Shown here one piece after another: positions 13,771 through 20,229 of a stretch of 21,912 nucleotides of DNA. The position numbers were made by a program, and so were the translations under genes. Position 1 is the stretch's first letter. Each line of letters begins with the position of its first letter. The stretch covers positions 1 to 21,912 of IMG/VR virus record IMGVR_UViG_3300022689_000234, one strand, 5' to 3'. The notes beneath the pieces were generated by a model. That model made no database searches. It was not told where the DNA came from and was given only the letters and a program-made list of their open reading frames with translations. The DNA is from a virus.

Positions 13771-14142
13771 TTAACCTTCTACTGCAGCTTTAACTTTTGC
13801 AGCTTTCTCTTTGATAGAGTCTTGTCTGCTTTGTTTAGCCTGATAAGAAACTTGGCCACCGCCAGCATCTTTTGGTACCATTTCTTTTACCAAAACAAAT
13901 GCTGTAGGAAACTTAGTTCCTCTAGCGCTCTCGGCTTCACCGATGCGGATATCAAAATTAATCTGTTTTCCAGCATCAGCCAACTCATTAATGGCGGCGG
14001 CTAGAGCCTTGGCTCCGTCAATGCCTCTAGAGTCAGGACCAAAAGTTAGGACAATTTTTTCTCTGCCTTTAACATCTACTTCGTCCTTACGGATGCGCTT
14101 AGCGCCGACAATCTGACCTGTATTCTGTTGTTGTTCACTCAT
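13771..14142 (-). CDS. Hypothetical protein near replication genes
   Basis: A 123-aa soluble protein, with a disordered N-terminus (MSEQQQNTGQ), a mixed alpha/beta core (KGREKIVLTFGPDSRGIDGAKALAAAINELADAGKQINFDIRIGEAESARGTKFPTAFVLVKEM) and an Ala/Lys helical tail. The repeated strand-like segments and its place with the polymerase, nuclease and recombinase make a DNA-binding role possible, but there is no OB-fold signature I can defend. It has a good AAGGAG before the ATG and overlaps the upstream gene by 8 bases. Confidence 0.55.
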   Translation of the reverse strand: MSEQQQNTGQIVGAKRIRKDEVDVKGREKIVLTFGPDSRGIDGAKALAAAINELADAGKQINFDIRIGEAESARGTKFPTAFVLVKEMVPKDAGGGQVSYQAKQSRQDSIKEKAAKVKAAVEG

Positions 14143-14347
14143 TACTTTCTCCTTTTTTTGTTATTTCCTCAATGAGGCTATCTATTTCTTCGGGGGTTTC
14201 TTTTGCAGGAAACACCCCTGCCGGTGTATATACATGTGTAGACTTAGAATTATCCGACCAGTGGTAACCAGCAATAGTACCTAAAATTAGATGCAACCTT
14301 TGATTCAGATTTGCATGTGTTAGGTAGACCTTACTAAACTGAGTCAC
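14135..14347 (-). CDS. Hypothetical small protein
   Basis: A 70-aa protein read from GTG with AGGAG six bases upstream. It has a YLTHANLNQRLHLILGTIAGYHWSDNSKSTHVYTPAG core and an acidic helical tail (ETPEEIDSLIEEITKKGESNE). The core looks like a short beta-rich domain that might bind a ligand or another phage protein. No family recognised. It overlaps both neighbours. Confidence 0.55.
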   Translation of the reverse strand: MTQFSKVYLTHANLNQRLHLILGTIAGYHWSDNSKSTHVYTPAGVFPAKETPEEIDSLIEEITKKGESNE

Positions 14348-14594
14348 TGTCTACTCCTTGATACTTAAGTTCAGCGGAGCCTTCAGCTAAAAGTCTGTAG
14401 GCCATAGCACATGCCTGTACCGCCTCTTTTCTAATCTGCGCTTTAGTTCCGTCTTTCTGTTCGTAGTCTAGAACAGCCTTAGATAACTCTCCTGCTTCTT
14501 CTGCGTGAGCCATTGCAAGGTGCTTGTTAGTTGGGAACTTTGCCCTAGCACTTTGCACTTCTCTTTTAACTTCTTCAAAAAATTCGTGAATCAT
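14334..14594 (-). CDS. MazG-like nucleotide pyrophosphohydrolase (candidate)
   Basis: The start is taken at 14594 because AAGGAG lies six bases upstream and the ATG overlaps the previous stop (ATGA); an in-frame upstream ATG exists but lies inside the previous gene. The 86-aa all-helical protein has the metal-binding motif AEEAGELSKAVLDYE (residues 31-45, EE-x-x-E), then RKEAVQACAMAYRLL (55-69), as in short phage MazG-like enzymes that remove non-canonical or excess NTPs. The second E-x-x-D half-motif of classical MazG reads E-x-x-Q here. It probably adjusts the nucleotide pool for phage DNA synthesis. Confidence 0.6.
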   Translation of the reverse strand: MIHEFFEEVKREVQSARAKFPTNKHLAMAHAEEAGELSKAVLDYEQKDGTKAQIRKEAVQACAMAYRLLAEGSAELKYQGVDSDSV

Positions 14595-15370
14595 TTTGCA
14601 CTCCTTGTGTATTCTTTTATTGCAAGAATATAGCACTCAGCCAGAAAGAAAGGGTTTCTACCTACTTGATGACTGGGTACTTCTTTACTTGGCATGTAAG
14701 TAAAATAATCTCTAAGCCTTTGCTTAGTTTGCTTTAGATCTGTCAACCTTAAGGCTAACTTACCTAAAAAAGTTTGGTGTACATAATTACTTGTTAATAG
14801 GATAGCTAGGTGATTAGCTATGTCCGTATCATTTTTTAAGTACCTTGTGTAAAGTACGTCAATAATTAACCACATGTCAAACATGTAGTACAGGGGTTTT
14901 CCCCACTTGCCTAGTAGTCCTCTGAGCAATATACTTAAAACTTCAGGGGTAATATTGTCTGGCAATTTCTTAGGTGTTTTTAATACTCCGTTTTTTCTGG
15001 TGTTAGTGAAAAACCCGAAGCGCTTAGCAACAACTTTGGCAATGTCCTTTAACACCGGTCGGAGCCGTCCTTGGCTCTTCACTGCAAAGACACATATCCA
15101 AGGAGTGTATTGGTCCCTAGACCCCCTATCCTTCTCTCTAATCCAAGGCTTCTTGGCTTTAGCGTGTCTGACAAGCATTCCATCTTTGTCAGGGAAAAAC
15201 AATAAAGGATTTACTGGCGGGATAACTTGATGATAATACGGGGGGTATAGCATACGTAAAAGTTCTAGATGCCCACAAAAAAAAGCGCTGTCTCCCTCGT
15301 CTGCGCCCCATTTAGGGTGCTGAGTAATAGCCCCATGTTCGTCAATATAATTTTCAAACTTTAAGTTCAC
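14591..15370 (-). CDS. Conserved-looking protein of unknown function
   Basis: A 259-aa protein starting at GTG with GGAG six bases upstream, in a GTGA overlap with the exonuclease gene. The first 100 residues carry notable motifs: QHPKWGADEGDSAFFCGHL, VRHAKAKKPWIREKDRGSRDQYTPWICVF. The rest is helical and aromatic (LLGKWGKPLYYMFDMWLIIDVLYTRYLKND ... FFLAECYILAIKEYT). The D-S-A, R-H and S-R-D-Q motifs look like active-site or core motifs, but I cannot name the family. Its place between a recombination exonuclease and a MazG-like gene suggests DNA or nucleotide metabolism. Confidence 0.6.
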   Translation of the reverse strand: MNLKFENYIDEHGAITQHPKWGADEGDSAFFCGHLELLRMLYPPYYHQVIPPVNPLLFFPDKDGMLVRHAKAKKPWIREKDRGSRDQYTPWICVFAVKSQGRLRPVLKDIAKVVAKRFGFFTNTRKNGVLKTPKKLPDNITPEVLSILLRGLLGKWGKPLYYMFDMWLIIDVLYTRYLKNDTDIANHLAILLTSNYVHQTFLGKLALRLTDLKQTKQRLRDYFTYMPSKEVPSHQVGRNPFFLAECYILAIKEYTRSAK

Positions 15371-16527
15371 AGCTTGCTCCGTCTTATTACTCGTCTTGGG
15401 CCTCCGCCCACTCCACCTGTCTTTAGTTGTTTTACTTCGTAGATGTCATTCTCATTAAATCTTATCTTACCTACCTTGCGTTTGTCAAGTATCTTTACCA
15501 TTTCTTCTTCAGCTTTTTTCTTTTCCTCAAGGGCTGCATCAGCATTCTTAATAGTTTCTAGTAAAGCCACAAGCTCCTTTTTTTCCGTTATTCTATCCAC
15601 ATCTTTTGGCCATCTTTTCTTTGGCCACGTTTTAAAGTATTCTTTTTTGCTGTCGACATTGTCTCCCCAGCACTCATTACTGAAAGGGCAGAACGCACAG
15701 GAGAAGGAGCCAAGTGCGAATTCTTTGTTAGCTCTTTCCGGGTCCTGGTGTAAATCCACCGCTTCCGAAACTCTAAGAAACTTATCTTTAACGTATTCAT
15801 AAGTTTTCTTATTAGGTTTAAATCTGACCTCTCTAACCTCTGACGTATTTTTGTTGTAGTATATAAGAGAGGCGAAGGTGACGCCCCTATCACGAAGAAA
15901 GCCACATTCAGAATTATAATAGAAGTTAAGCTGTAGTGCGTTCGAGAGAAAAGATGCATCTTTGCAAGTCTTGCGGTACGCTTCGAGGTCGTCAATATAA
16001 AAGGAGTTTTCGTCAATTTCTTCGACCAACGGATCTTTTCTAAAGTCCTCAACCTTTTCTTTCCATTTAGTTTTGTAAGCGGTAGAAAAACCGTCTTTAG
16101 TAGACTTGACGTCAATGACTGCTTTGTACTTAGGCGAAACAAATACCGCATCAAGACTTCCTTCTATTAATTCCTCTGCATGAGGAAGTTTAAAAAATGT
16201 CAGTGTCTGCTGACCATACTTTATCTGCAGGCCTGCATCTGCCTCGGAGAAAGCAAAACGGTACTGCTTCAGCAAGTGGTTTTCCACGTAATTTCCTAGG
16301 TCTAGAAGCCTTGTTACGTTGGGCTCGAAAACTTCTTGTGGGTCTTCTCTTAGACCGCGAAAGTTTGCTAAGTCGTACGCCAATCGTCGCTCACATTTCC
16401 CTGCGCTTGAGGGCCTTAGTGGAAAGTAGGGCTTAGCTCGTTTTTCTGAAGACTGTTTAGTGTATGTATCTAGTATCTCAGAAAATGAGACCGGGGGGCC
16501 TAGTATGTTATTTTTCTTTTTACTCAT
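15367..16527 (-). CDS. Cas4/RecB-like PD-(D/E)XK exonuclease with Fe-S cluster cysteines
   Basis: A 386-aa protein. Visible motifs are RPSSAGKCERRLAYDLA with Cys45, GNYVENHLL with His84, EGSLDAVF with Asp126, AVIDVKST with Asp139 and Lys141 (the D-x-K form of the E-x-K motif), ALQLNFYY with Gln199 and Tyr203, and CAFCPFSNECW with Cys277, Cys280 and Cys286. Four cysteines, one N-terminal and three C-terminal, are the 4Fe-4S arrangement of Cas4 and AddB-type nucleases. It probably resects DNA ends during phage recombination, replication or host DNA degradation. A charged coiled coil (about 315-350) and a basic C-terminus follow the nuclease core. It is not CRISPR-associated here. GAGGTGG precedes the ATG. 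Confidence 0.8.
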   Translation of the reverse strand: MSKKKNNILGPPVSFSEILDTYTKQSSEKRAKPYFPLRPSSAGKCERRLAYDLANFRGLREDPQEVFEPNVTRLLDLGNYVENHLLKQYRFAFSEADAGLQIKYGQQTLTFFKLPHAEELIEGSLDAVFVSPKYKAVIDVKSTKDGFSTAYKTKWKEKVEDFRKDPLVEEIDENSFYIDDLEAYRKTCKDASFLSNALQLNFYYNSECGFLRDRGVTFASLIYYNKNTSEVREVRFKPNKKTYEYVKDKFLRVSEAVDLHQDPERANKEFALGSFSCAFCPFSNECWGDNVDSKKEYFKTWPKKRWPKDVDRITEKKELVALLETIKNADAALEEKKKAEEEMVKILDKRKVGKIRFNENDIYEVKQLKTGGVGGGPRRVIRRSKL

Positions 16528-16726
16528 TTAAAACCACCTCATAGTTTGGCTCAAGCATCCTGTCACTCATGTAAAGTCTTAGAGCCTCAAGAGCGTAGTA
16601 TAGCTGAAGACTTTCGTAGTCTAAGGCCAGGGCTGTCTCGGCTGGGAGGTGTACCTCAGAGTATTTATTAAGTACGTCCGCCAAAGCTTGGTTGTTTAAC
16701 TCTAGTTTGTTTTCTATTTTTCCCAT
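16520..16726 (-). CDS. Hypothetical small helical protein
   Basis: A 68-aa acidic helical protein (NNQALADVLNKYSEVHLPAETALALDYESLQLYYALEALRLYMSD), nested between the polymerase and the exonuclease and overlapping both. The position suggests a partner of one of these enzymes, but nothing in the sequence shows this directly. Confidence 0.6.
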   Translation of the reverse strand: MGKIENKLELNNQALADVLNKYSEVHLPAETALALDYESLQLYYALEALRLYMSDRMLEPNYEVVLNE

Positions 16727-18582
16727 TTTTCTGATACTCCACCTTCTACTTCTAAATTTATTATACCGTTTTCAGACTTCAGAGTAAAGCCCGTCATGCA
16801 CTTTTTTAATATTTTATCTGCCTCTTCAGCGTCCTCTGAAGCGGCCTCAGCCAAGATACAATCATGTATAAGTAGTAAGGGCCTACAGTCTAGCCTTGAG
16901 TCTCTCCAAGCACTCTCGGCCTTCTCACAGGCTCTAATGTTAAGGTCACTTGCCGATGACTGTACGAGAGTATTAAAGCCATTCATATAAGCACTCTCCC
17001 ATTCTTGTATCTTGATGGGTCTGCCAAACAAGTTTTCTACAGTTCCTCCCGACTCAAAGACTTCTGTAATATATTTGTGGAAGTCAACTGCAGATTTATA
17101 GAATTTTTTAAAATCCTTTAATTTCTTTTTGGCTTCCGTGTCGTCAATTTCGTACCCGTTTTTTAGGAAGGACTCTTTAATTCTTTTAAACCCAGCCCCG
17201 TAGAATAAACTAAATCCTATTTCTTTAGAGGTCTTCCTCATGTTCGGGTACTTTTCTTTTACTTCGCCTGGCTCGCAGTCTAGGCCAAAGAAGGTGATAG
17301 TATTATAATCGTGAATAGAATGACCATCTTTGAGTATTTTATATAGGTTCTTGTCCCCACTGTACAAGGCAATGAGTGCTGCCTCAATACCTGACAAATC
17401 GTATTGCACAAACTTCTTACCTTCTCTAGGTTTAAAAAGTTTATATAGCTTAGGTGGGACTGCTTGCAAATTGGGCTCTCGGCAAGATAGTCTCCCAGTT
17501 CTCGTTCCTGCAATATTAAAAGACGGGTGTATAACCCCGCTGTCATGAAGACTGTGATAAGTAGGCAAATACATTGTAAGCACCTTGTCGGCGTCCCGCC
17601 ACTCTAGGTACTTGGCCACATCTTGTTTACCTTCTTTGTTCAACCTATTAAGTACAGACTTCTTAGTGGAAGGCTTGCCTTCGTCATCTGTAATGTCGTA
17701 TCCTAGTTGCTCTCCTAGTAGCCATGCCATTTGGGAGCTAGAGCTTAAGTTAAACTCTTCGAGCTTTGCTAGTTTTTTATCTTGAAGTTTTTTGTACCTT
17801 TGGATTGTGCTCTCAGTTTTGCTTTTATCTTTTAGCCTGGCAATTGCGGCTTTTAGTTTTTGGTCATACTCTGCTATGACTTCTTCCGCTTGGCGGTTAA
17901 AATAAGAACTAAACTGGTCCGCCCATTGGTCTTTTATTTCACTTTCAAGAACACTTCTAATTTCTTTGTACTCTTCTTCGGCCTTGTCTAAAGATTCAAA
18001 GTCCAACTCGATGCCCGTTAGCTCCATTCTAAGTAACATCTTGTTCCACTGAAGAACTCTTTTGTAAAAGTCTAGGGAGCCCTGCTCTTCTAACTTTTTC
18101 TTAAGCACTTTATATAGTCGGTAGGTGTACTCACAGTCTTTGAGAACATACTCATCATTGTCGTGGTTGTCAGGGGTTTCCCAGAAAGGCTCTACGCCTA
18201 GGAAGTACGGAGCTAAAGTCTTTAGTGAATATCGGCCTGCTTGCCTGTGTGAAACGCCTTGTGGAAGTTTTTGATTAGCTTTTCTTCTGCGGAACTCATA
18301 GACCTCAAGCCAGCTGTCAGGTATTTTATCTGTACAAATGTGCGCCATAATCTGAGTATCCCACTGATACAGGTGTAGTGGTAGCCAGTTGTGATGTACC
18401 TTTAAAAATTTTAGGTCAAACTTAAAATTCTGTCCTACTAATTCTTGGTTGATATCAGCTAATTTTTGGTAGTTACCTCTGAGTACTTCTTGTTTACCTG
18501 GCTCCCAAAGTCCGACACAAGTAATAGAATCCTTCCAGGGGCTAAGCCCTGTTGTTTCAATATCAAGTGATAGTACTGACAC
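16714..18582 (-). CDS. polA: Family A DNA polymerase (exonuclease + polymerase domains)
   Basis: A 622-aa replicative polymerase, read from GTG with AGGAG six bases upstream. The 3'-5' exonuclease has DIETTG (Asp7, Glu9), NFKFD (Asp56) and YVLKD (Tyr145, Asp149). The thumb contains FNLSSSSQM (277-285), preceded by an unusual charged helical stretch of about 60 residues (about 215-275). The palm and fingers carry TRTGRLSCREPNLQAVP (360-376), motif A DLSGIE (Asp395, Glu400), motif B RKTSKEIGFSLFYG (Arg449, Lys453, Phe457, Tyr461) and motif C HDC (His573, Asp574, Cys575). There is no 5'-3' nuclease domain, as in other phage polymerases. Phe457 aligns with E. coli Phe762. Motif A has Gly-Ile-Glu-Ala-Ala where Gln-Ile-Glu-Leu-Arg is usual, and motif C has Cys where Glu is usual. 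Catalytic aspartates are intact, so it should be active. Confidence 0.95.
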   Translation of the reverse strand: MSVLSLDIETTGLSPWKDSITCVGLWEPGKQEVLRGNYQKLADINQELVGQNFKFDLKFLKVHHNWLPLHLYQWDTQIMAHICTDKIPDSWLEVYEFRRRKANQKLPQGVSHRQAGRYSLKTLAPYFLGVEPFWETPDNHDNDEYVLKDCEYTYRLYKVLKKKLEEQGSLDFYKRVLQWNKMLLRMELTGIELDFESLDKAEEEYKEIRSVLESEIKDQWADQFSSYFNRQAEEVIAEYDQKLKAAIARLKDKSKTESTIQRYKKLQDKKLAKLEEFNLSSSSQMAWLLGEQLGYDITDDEGKPSTKKSVLNRLNKEGKQDVAKYLEWRDADKVLTMYLPTYHSLHDSGVIHPSFNIAGTRTGRLSCREPNLQAVPPKLYKLFKPREGKKFVQYDLSGIEAALIALYSGDKNLYKILKDGHSIHDYNTITFFGLDCEPGEVKEKYPNMRKTSKEIGFSLFYGAGFKRIKESFLKNGYEIDDTEAKKKLKDFKKFYKSAVDFHKYITEVFESGGTVENLFGRPIKIQEWESAYMNGFNTLVQSSASDLNIRACEKAESAWRDSRLDCRPLLLIHDCILAEAASEDAEEADKILKKCMTGFTLKSENGIINLEVEGGVSEKWEK

Positions 18583-19022
18583 TATACTCTCCTAAGTTTT
18601 TGCTTTACATAGTTCCATTGTGCTGTTGTTAATTTATAATTATTTTCACTCTTCTCTCTACAAACTTCAATCTTTACATAATCCATTCTATCATCGTACA
18701 CTACTAAAAGCAACTCATTTTCTGCTATCGCTCTTTTTCCTGTGCCGGGCTGGGTCTTAGTACCTGTTATATATTTTTCACCGGGCATATCAAAGGCTTC
18801 GGTAGTTCTGCAAAAGTAAAGCTCTCTCGATGTTACCCCGAAAACTAGGTCCATTAAATACCCAAGTCTGTCGCCGTCGTACCCTTCGGGTATAATGTTT
18901 AGCATGGGGTAAAAAAACTTTTCTGTGATCTCTTTGATAACCACGGGCTTTCTTCCTCTGGTTTCTGAGGCAGATGGTATACTTTTTAGTTTTTTTCTAT
19001 ATTTTCTTTTACGCTTTGCCAC
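18582..19022 (-). CDS. Hypothetical basic protein upstream of the polymerase
   Basis: A 146-aa protein from GTG, with GGAG seven bases upstream. A highly basic N-terminus (MAKRKRKYRKKLKS) precedes a mixed alpha/beta domain (KEITEKFFYPMLNIIPEGYDGDRLGYLMDLVFGVTSRELYFCRTTEAFDMPGEKY ... LLLVVYDDRMDYVKIEV) and a basic C-terminal helix (TTAQWNYVKQKLRRV). Its stop shares a base with the polymerase start, so it is probably co-translated and may work in replication. The basic ends suggest nucleic-acid contact. Family not recognised. Confidence 0.6.
   Translation of the reverse strand: MAKRKRKYRKKLKSIPSASETRGRKPVVIKEITEKFFYPMLNIIPEGYDGDRLGYLMDLVFGVTSRELYFCRTTEAFDMPGEKYITGTKTQPGTGKRAIAENELLLVVYDDRMDYVKIEVCREKSENNYKLTTAQWNYVKQKLRRV
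18880..18892. repeat. Mini-hairpin TACCC-TTC-GGGTA
   Basis: 5-bp stem variant in the basic hypothetical gene upstream of the polymerase. Confidence 0.55.
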
Positions 19023-19353
19023 CGATTAGCTCCATGAAATGCTCTAAGGAAATGACTGCTAGCTCTTCTTTTCTATTTGCTTTAATAACAAGCAGAGGCT
19101 CAGTACCTTCCATCTTGTTTTCTTTTGCCTGCTCCCAGTCTGTATACACAGCGATCTTTGCTCGATGTTTGCATTCTACTGAATATGGAAATTTCTTTAT
19201 GGCTGCTTCTGACAGTTGTATATCTACCCCGCCTTGGCCCATTCCGGTAGACCTAACATCGTTTTGTGTAAGGTCTGTAAACACTTTGAGTATCCAGTCC
19301 CTAACCGTCTGCTGATTTTTTCGGCCTTTAGCCTTGGCTGATTGTGGTTTCAC
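19009..19353 (-). CDS. PD-(D/E)XK nuclease, Holliday-junction-resolvase-like
   Basis: The start is set at the GTG at 19353, which overlaps the upstream stop as GTGA; the frame is open further upstream but there lies over another gene. The 114-aa product has a basic start (KPQSAKAKGRKNQQTVRDWILKVF), then DVRSTGMGQGGVDIQLS (candidate catalytic Asp), FPYSVECKHRAKIAVYTDWEQAKEN (E-x-K, Glu-Cys-Lys) and a strand LLVIKANR. This Asp / Glu-x-Lys order, with a helix following, is the PD-(D/E)XK fold as in small resolvases. In a replication operon it is likely to process branched DNA. It could instead be a restriction-like enzyme; no methylase is beside it. Confidence 0.7.
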   Translation of the reverse strand: MKPQSAKAKGRKNQQTVRDWILKVFTDLTQNDVRSTGMGQGGVDIQLSEAAIKKFPYSVECKHRAKIAVYTDWEQAKENKMEGTEPLLVIKANRKEELAVISLEHFMELIGGKA

Positions 19354-19556
19354 AGTCCGGCCTTCGCTAAGAGTAGAGCTACAATTCCTATGACTAAAGA
19401 CAGTGCCGCCTGAGAGCCGCCCCAGAAAAAGTGGGCCATTGCCTGGTCCTTGTCGTTGTCGGCGATAGCCGCCGCTGCTCCCAAGATAATATTCATTACG
19501 AACATAACTGAAAGCACACACTGAAAAAAGAATAGTAATCCTACTAAAGTTAGCAT
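19350..19556 (-). CDS. Two-helix membrane protein
   Basis: The start is placed at the second ATG (19556) because AAAGGA lies six bases upstream of it but directly abuts the first ATG at 19562. The 68-aa product has two hydrophobic segments: LTLVGLLFFFQCVLSVMFVMNIILGAAAAIA, and QAALSLVIGIVALLLAKAGL, joined by an acidic then aromatic loop (DNDKDQAMAHFFWGG). Function unknown; a holin-like or superinfection role would fit its size but is not shown. Confidence 0.55.
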   Translation of the reverse strand: MLTLVGLLFFFQCVLSVMFVMNIILGAAAAIADNDKDQAMAHFFWGGSQAALSLVIGIVALLLAKAGL

Positions 19557-19762
19557 TCGCATTCCTTTAGGCCGTATATGGTCATCTCTCTAAGCTCGCC
19601 GCACTTCGTGCATCTGCCTTCTTCAATTAACCTGTCATAGTTTTCTTGCATCTCGTCCGCTAATTCCTCTATGCCTTTAGCCAGCTCACTAGAGTCAATC
19701 ACGCCATCGGCAATCCAGTTTCGAACTTTAGCTGGTCTGATTTTTACTTCTTGGTCTGACAT
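19550..19762 (-). CDS. Small protein with C-terminal zinc-knuckle cysteines
   Basis: A 70-aa protein: an acidic helical part (RPAKVRNWIADGVIDSSELAKGIEELADEMQENYDRLIEEG) then CTKCGELREMTIYGLKECEC. The C-x2-C and C-x-C pairs at residues 51/54 and 68/70 can bind one zinc. GAGG is seven bases before the ATG, and the gene overlaps the ClpP-like gene by 19 bases. Function unknown. Confidence 0.6.
   Translation of the reverse strand: MSDQEVKIRPAKVRNWIADGVIDSSELAKGIEELADEMQENYDRLIEEGRCTKCGELREMTIYGLKECEC
19601..19611. repeat. Mini-hairpin GCAC-TTC-GTGC
   Basis: 4-bp stem variant in the zinc-knuckle gene. Confidence 0.5.
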
Positions 19763-20226
19763 TTTAAAACCTCATCGACTAACCCAATTTGTAATGCTTT
19801 TTTAGCATCAAAATAAGTGTCGTGCTTGTACCAACCATTTATTGTTCTCTTGGTAACCTTGACGTGCTGGGATACAATTGCCTTATGCTTTTCGTGCATT
19901 TTATTGTTTTGCTTAACATCTTCGACTGAAGCTGCACCGTCCTCACCGTAGTGAGTAAGGAGCACAGCGTTTTCTGTCATTGCTCTGTGATTACCTGCCT
20001 GAAGAATTACAAGTCCTGAAGACATGCATGGCCCCACCGCTACAGTTGTAACTTTGTGTGAGTGTAGCCTGAGTAAATCATAGATGGCAAGTGCCACATA
20101 TAAGTCACCGCCATACGTACTGATAAGGACAGTAAGATCATCATTAGTAACGCCAGCAGTAAGAATAGCGTCAGAAACTCCGTCCCATAATTCCTCATTG
20201 ATTTCGCCAAAGCATTTAATGAGCAC
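19744..20226 (-). CDS. clpP: ClpP-like serine peptidase
   Basis: A 160-aa protein read from GTG (GGGAG seven bases upstream). It carries the ClpP/crotonase-fold signature: VLISTYGGDLYVALAIYDLLR (33-53), TVAVGPCMSSGLVILQAGNHRAMTENAVLLTH (61-92) with candidate nucleophile Ser69 in G-x-x-x-S-x-G and His92, and HDTYFDAKKALQIGLVDEVL (135-154) with Asp136 as third triad member. It lacks the N-terminal propeptide and is shorter than bacterial ClpP (about 190-200 aa). In phages ClpP-like peptidases often mature the prohead, but this gene lies in the reverse operon with regulators, not with head genes. It may therefore process or degrade proteins early in infection, possibly using host ClpX/ClpA. No Clp ATPase is visible here. 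Confidence 0.85.
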   Translation of the reverse strand: MLIKCFGEINEELWDGVSDAILTAGVTNDDLTVLISTYGGDLYVALAIYDLLRLHSHKVTTVAVGPCMSSGLVILQAGNHRAMTENAVLLTHYGEDGAASVEDVKQNNKMHEKHKAIVSQHVKVTKRTINGWYKHDTYFDAKKALQIGLVDEVLKCQTKK

Positions 20227-20229
20227 AAA

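Noticed and set aside
10337-15000. tRNA genes or an attachment site near the recombinase
   Set aside because: The region is fully coding, and I could not find a cloverleaf or a recognisable tRNA 3' end by eye.
15588-16154. A 188-codon reverse open frame inside the exonuclease gene
   Set aside because: It is in another frame of a gene with clear catalytic motifs, and its composition is basic and low-complexity.
15367-16527. CRISPR-associated Cas4
   Set aside because: No repeats, cas1 or cas2 nearby; Cas4-like Fe-S exonucleases are common as standalone phage recombination enzymes.
19350-19762. Toxin-antitoxin pair formed by the two small overlapping genes
   Set aside because: One is a two-helix membrane protein and the other a zinc-knuckle protein; no known toxin or antitoxin motif is visible, and tight overlap is the rule across this operon.
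19744-20226. Prohead maturation protease
   Set aside because: The gene is on the opposite strand among regulators, with no capsid or portal gene next to it; kept as a ClpP-like peptidase of open role.
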